Shown here one piece after another: positions 62,563 through 64,000 of a stretch of DNA of 64,000 nucleotides; the first letter of the stretch is position 1, and the number at the start of each line of letters is the position of its first letter. The translations under genes were made by a program, and so were the position numbers. The notes beneath the pieces are model-generated. The model saw only the letters and a program-made list of their open reading frames with translations, did not search any database and was not told the DNA's origin. Source of the stretch: Glossina fuscipes (Eukaryota > Arthropoda > Insecta > Diptera > Glossinidae); contig NW_023998646.1 in assembly GCF_014805625.2 (NCBI RefSeq), positions 1,201,885 through 1,265,884 on the forward strand, written 5' to 3'.

Positions 62563-64000
62563 GTTTATTTATTTATTTATTCCACTTATACAAGAAACTC
62601 AACTAAAACAAAATGGCAGTCGAGTTCAACTGACTCTTAAAGTAAATCGTAAATTAATTAATATTAAAACTTAATATTAAGACTTAGTATACGTACAATA
62701 AAACAAATAAGAAAAAAAAGAAAAAAAGCATGTACACAACTAGCATAGAGCCACACCCACAATCGGTACAGGACCAAATGGCAAGTGAACCCCAAAGTCA
62801 TCGCAAACATGCATAAGCTTTGCAACCGATAATACAATTAATTTTCGACTCATAATCACTTTTTAAGGTTGAAAGTTAGTTCAAGTAAGACATAAGTAAA
62901 TCTCGCGTATTAAGCAATGTTGCTTTAATGGACTTTAAAGAGCCCATTAATGAGAATAAGTGATAGACGTCATTTAGGTTTTTGCAAACAACTCTGAGCG
63001 GGTTTAGCAGTTCGTAATTATATTTGCATGAGCTTTATCAGGATGAAGTGCCTAGAGAAGCGGTTAGAGACATTGAAGCCTATTTCGCGAAATAATACGG
63101 GCGAGTCAATTGTAGCATTTATTAATCCGGTCCCAACCCAAATTCCTAAGGGCAAGCAGCAAGAATTGCTTTTGAACAGATTCAATTGAATCTACGTAGC
63201 ACCAATATGAAGGAGACCACACAACCGAGGCATACTCAGGTATAGGTCTACCCGAACACAGGTAATGCCTTTTCGTAATATAAGGATCATTAAACTCTTT
63301 ATAAAACCAAGCACGGACCTAGGTTTGCTTAACGAGAGCTCAATATGCAAATTGAAGCGTAACATATAATCAAATAGAACGCCTAAATCTGTGAACGAAT
63401 CGACACTTCCAACTTGTGCGAATCAATGAAATACTGAGTAATGAAAGACTTCCTTCTTGAGAAAGAAAGCTTCTTACATTTATTTAGATTTAGTTTCAGA
63501 AGATTCAAAAAGCAACATGCAACCAAATTATTCAAATCACTTTGAAGATGATGTGATTGCGATTCTACGGAAAAGGAAGAAAACAGTTTCACATCATCAG
63601 CATATATTAGGATCTCGCTAAATTTAATCACGGAGGGCAAATCATTGATGTATAAATTAAATAAAATGGGTTCTAAGTGGCTACCTTGAGGTACGCCAGA
63701 CGTCACGGGGAATTCATCCGAGGTAATGAGGTTAAATAAAACCCTGAATGATCTACCATGCAGATAAGAGTTTAACCATTCCACTAAGAAGAAAGGTAAG
63801 CCAGAGCCTTGGAGTTTAAAGATAAGTAGTTTATGGTTAACAAAATCAAACGCTTTGCAAAAGTCAGTATATATGACATCAGTGCGAGAGCCACTAGAGA
63901 AAGCCTTGAAAACATGATAAGTAAACTCTAACAGATTTGTGACCGAAGATCTTCCCTTTCGAAAACCATGTTGGAGAAAAGAAATATACGATTTCAACTT
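62563..64000 (-). mobile_element. jockey/CR1-type LINE, 3' part, runs off the window edge
   Basis: Minus-strand frame 63997-63383 is a reverse transcriptase middle: LQHGFRKGRSSVTNLLEF, YTDFCKAFDFVNHKLL, TSGVPQGSHLEPILFNLYIND and IYADDVKLF with the YADD site intact. It continues past a stop at 63383 as YTDLGVLFDY near 63365, then VWSPSYWCYVDSIESVQKQF and LLALRNLGWDR near 63200-63135, the usual C-terminal part of such polyproteins. It then decays into a 3' UTR. The element ends at a (AAAT)n tail, seen on the plus strand as TTTATTTATTTATTCC at 62563-62583. This tail differs from the (TAA)n tail of the I-type LINE, so it is a separate family. No RNase H is seen. Confidence 0.82.

Noticed and set aside
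1..64000. CRISPR arrays, operons or bacterial-type gene clusters.
   Set aside because: No spaced identical repeats of the right size, and all recognised genes have spliceosomal introns. The tandem repeats present are simple or minisatellite-like.

Overview
This looks like nuclear DNA from a fly (Diptera), most likely a non-Drosophila higher fly. The window is AT-rich and intron-containing. Its genes read as clear fly orthologues: chico with both of its YxxM sites, Cdk1 with the fly-like DFGLGR activation segment, a Cdk5 activator starting MGTVLSL, and AGO3. The transposon set also fits an insect: I-type and jockey/CR1-type LINEs, a Gypsy LTR element, a Tc1 relic and a tRNA-derived SINE. The species cannot be named from the sequence alone. 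All splice structures were worked out by hand from GT/AG sites, phase and protein similarity. Five complete multi-exon genes close exactly in frame.

Layout. 968-2421 (+): acylglycerol kinase, 3 exons. 3678-8136 (-): Cdk5 activator (p35/Cdk5alpha), 4 exons, with a complete SINE in intron 1. 13079-18224 (-): Cdk1, 3 exons, with a Tc1-like relic in its 3.9-kb intron. 21848-27888 (+): AGO3, a PIWI-clade Argonaute, 7 coding exons. 30596-43138 (-): chico (insulin receptor substrate), 8 exons, with a second complete SINE in intron 7 and a roughly 4-kb decayed Gypsy element in intron 2. 43.1-49.5 kb is gene-poor and holds several local repeats. 49.5-52.7 kb carries broken or partial coding pieces around a 10-N assembly gap: the C-terminal part of Utp21/WDR36, an unrecognised fragment, and the C-terminal end of a MOV10/Armitage-like helicase. 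57.05-60.46 kb (+) is a 5'-truncated I-type LINE with an internal RT duplication. The right edge (62.56-64.0 kb, -) is the 3' part of a different LINE.

Most interesting signal. Two complete SINE copies, with 12-bp target-site duplications and tRNA-like 5' ends carrying A and B boxes, end in a roughly 85-bp tail plus (TAA)n. That tail closely matches the 3' end of the I-type LINE at 57-60 kb. This is the signature of a SINE that borrows the reverse transcriptase of its partner LINE, with both partners in one window. Three more truncated copies of the same tail are scattered nearby. A second notable structure is a roughly 250-bp internal inversion of the RNase H segment in the Gypsy element of chico.

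Functional links. Chico is the insulin/PI3K adaptor. Cdk1 is the mitotic kinase, and the neighbouring Cdk5 activator serves a related kinase, but no shared regulation is visible. AGO3 belongs to the piRNA pathway that silences transposons of the kinds found here, and the helicase fragment resembles a family with piRNA members. I regard that co-location as probable coincidence.
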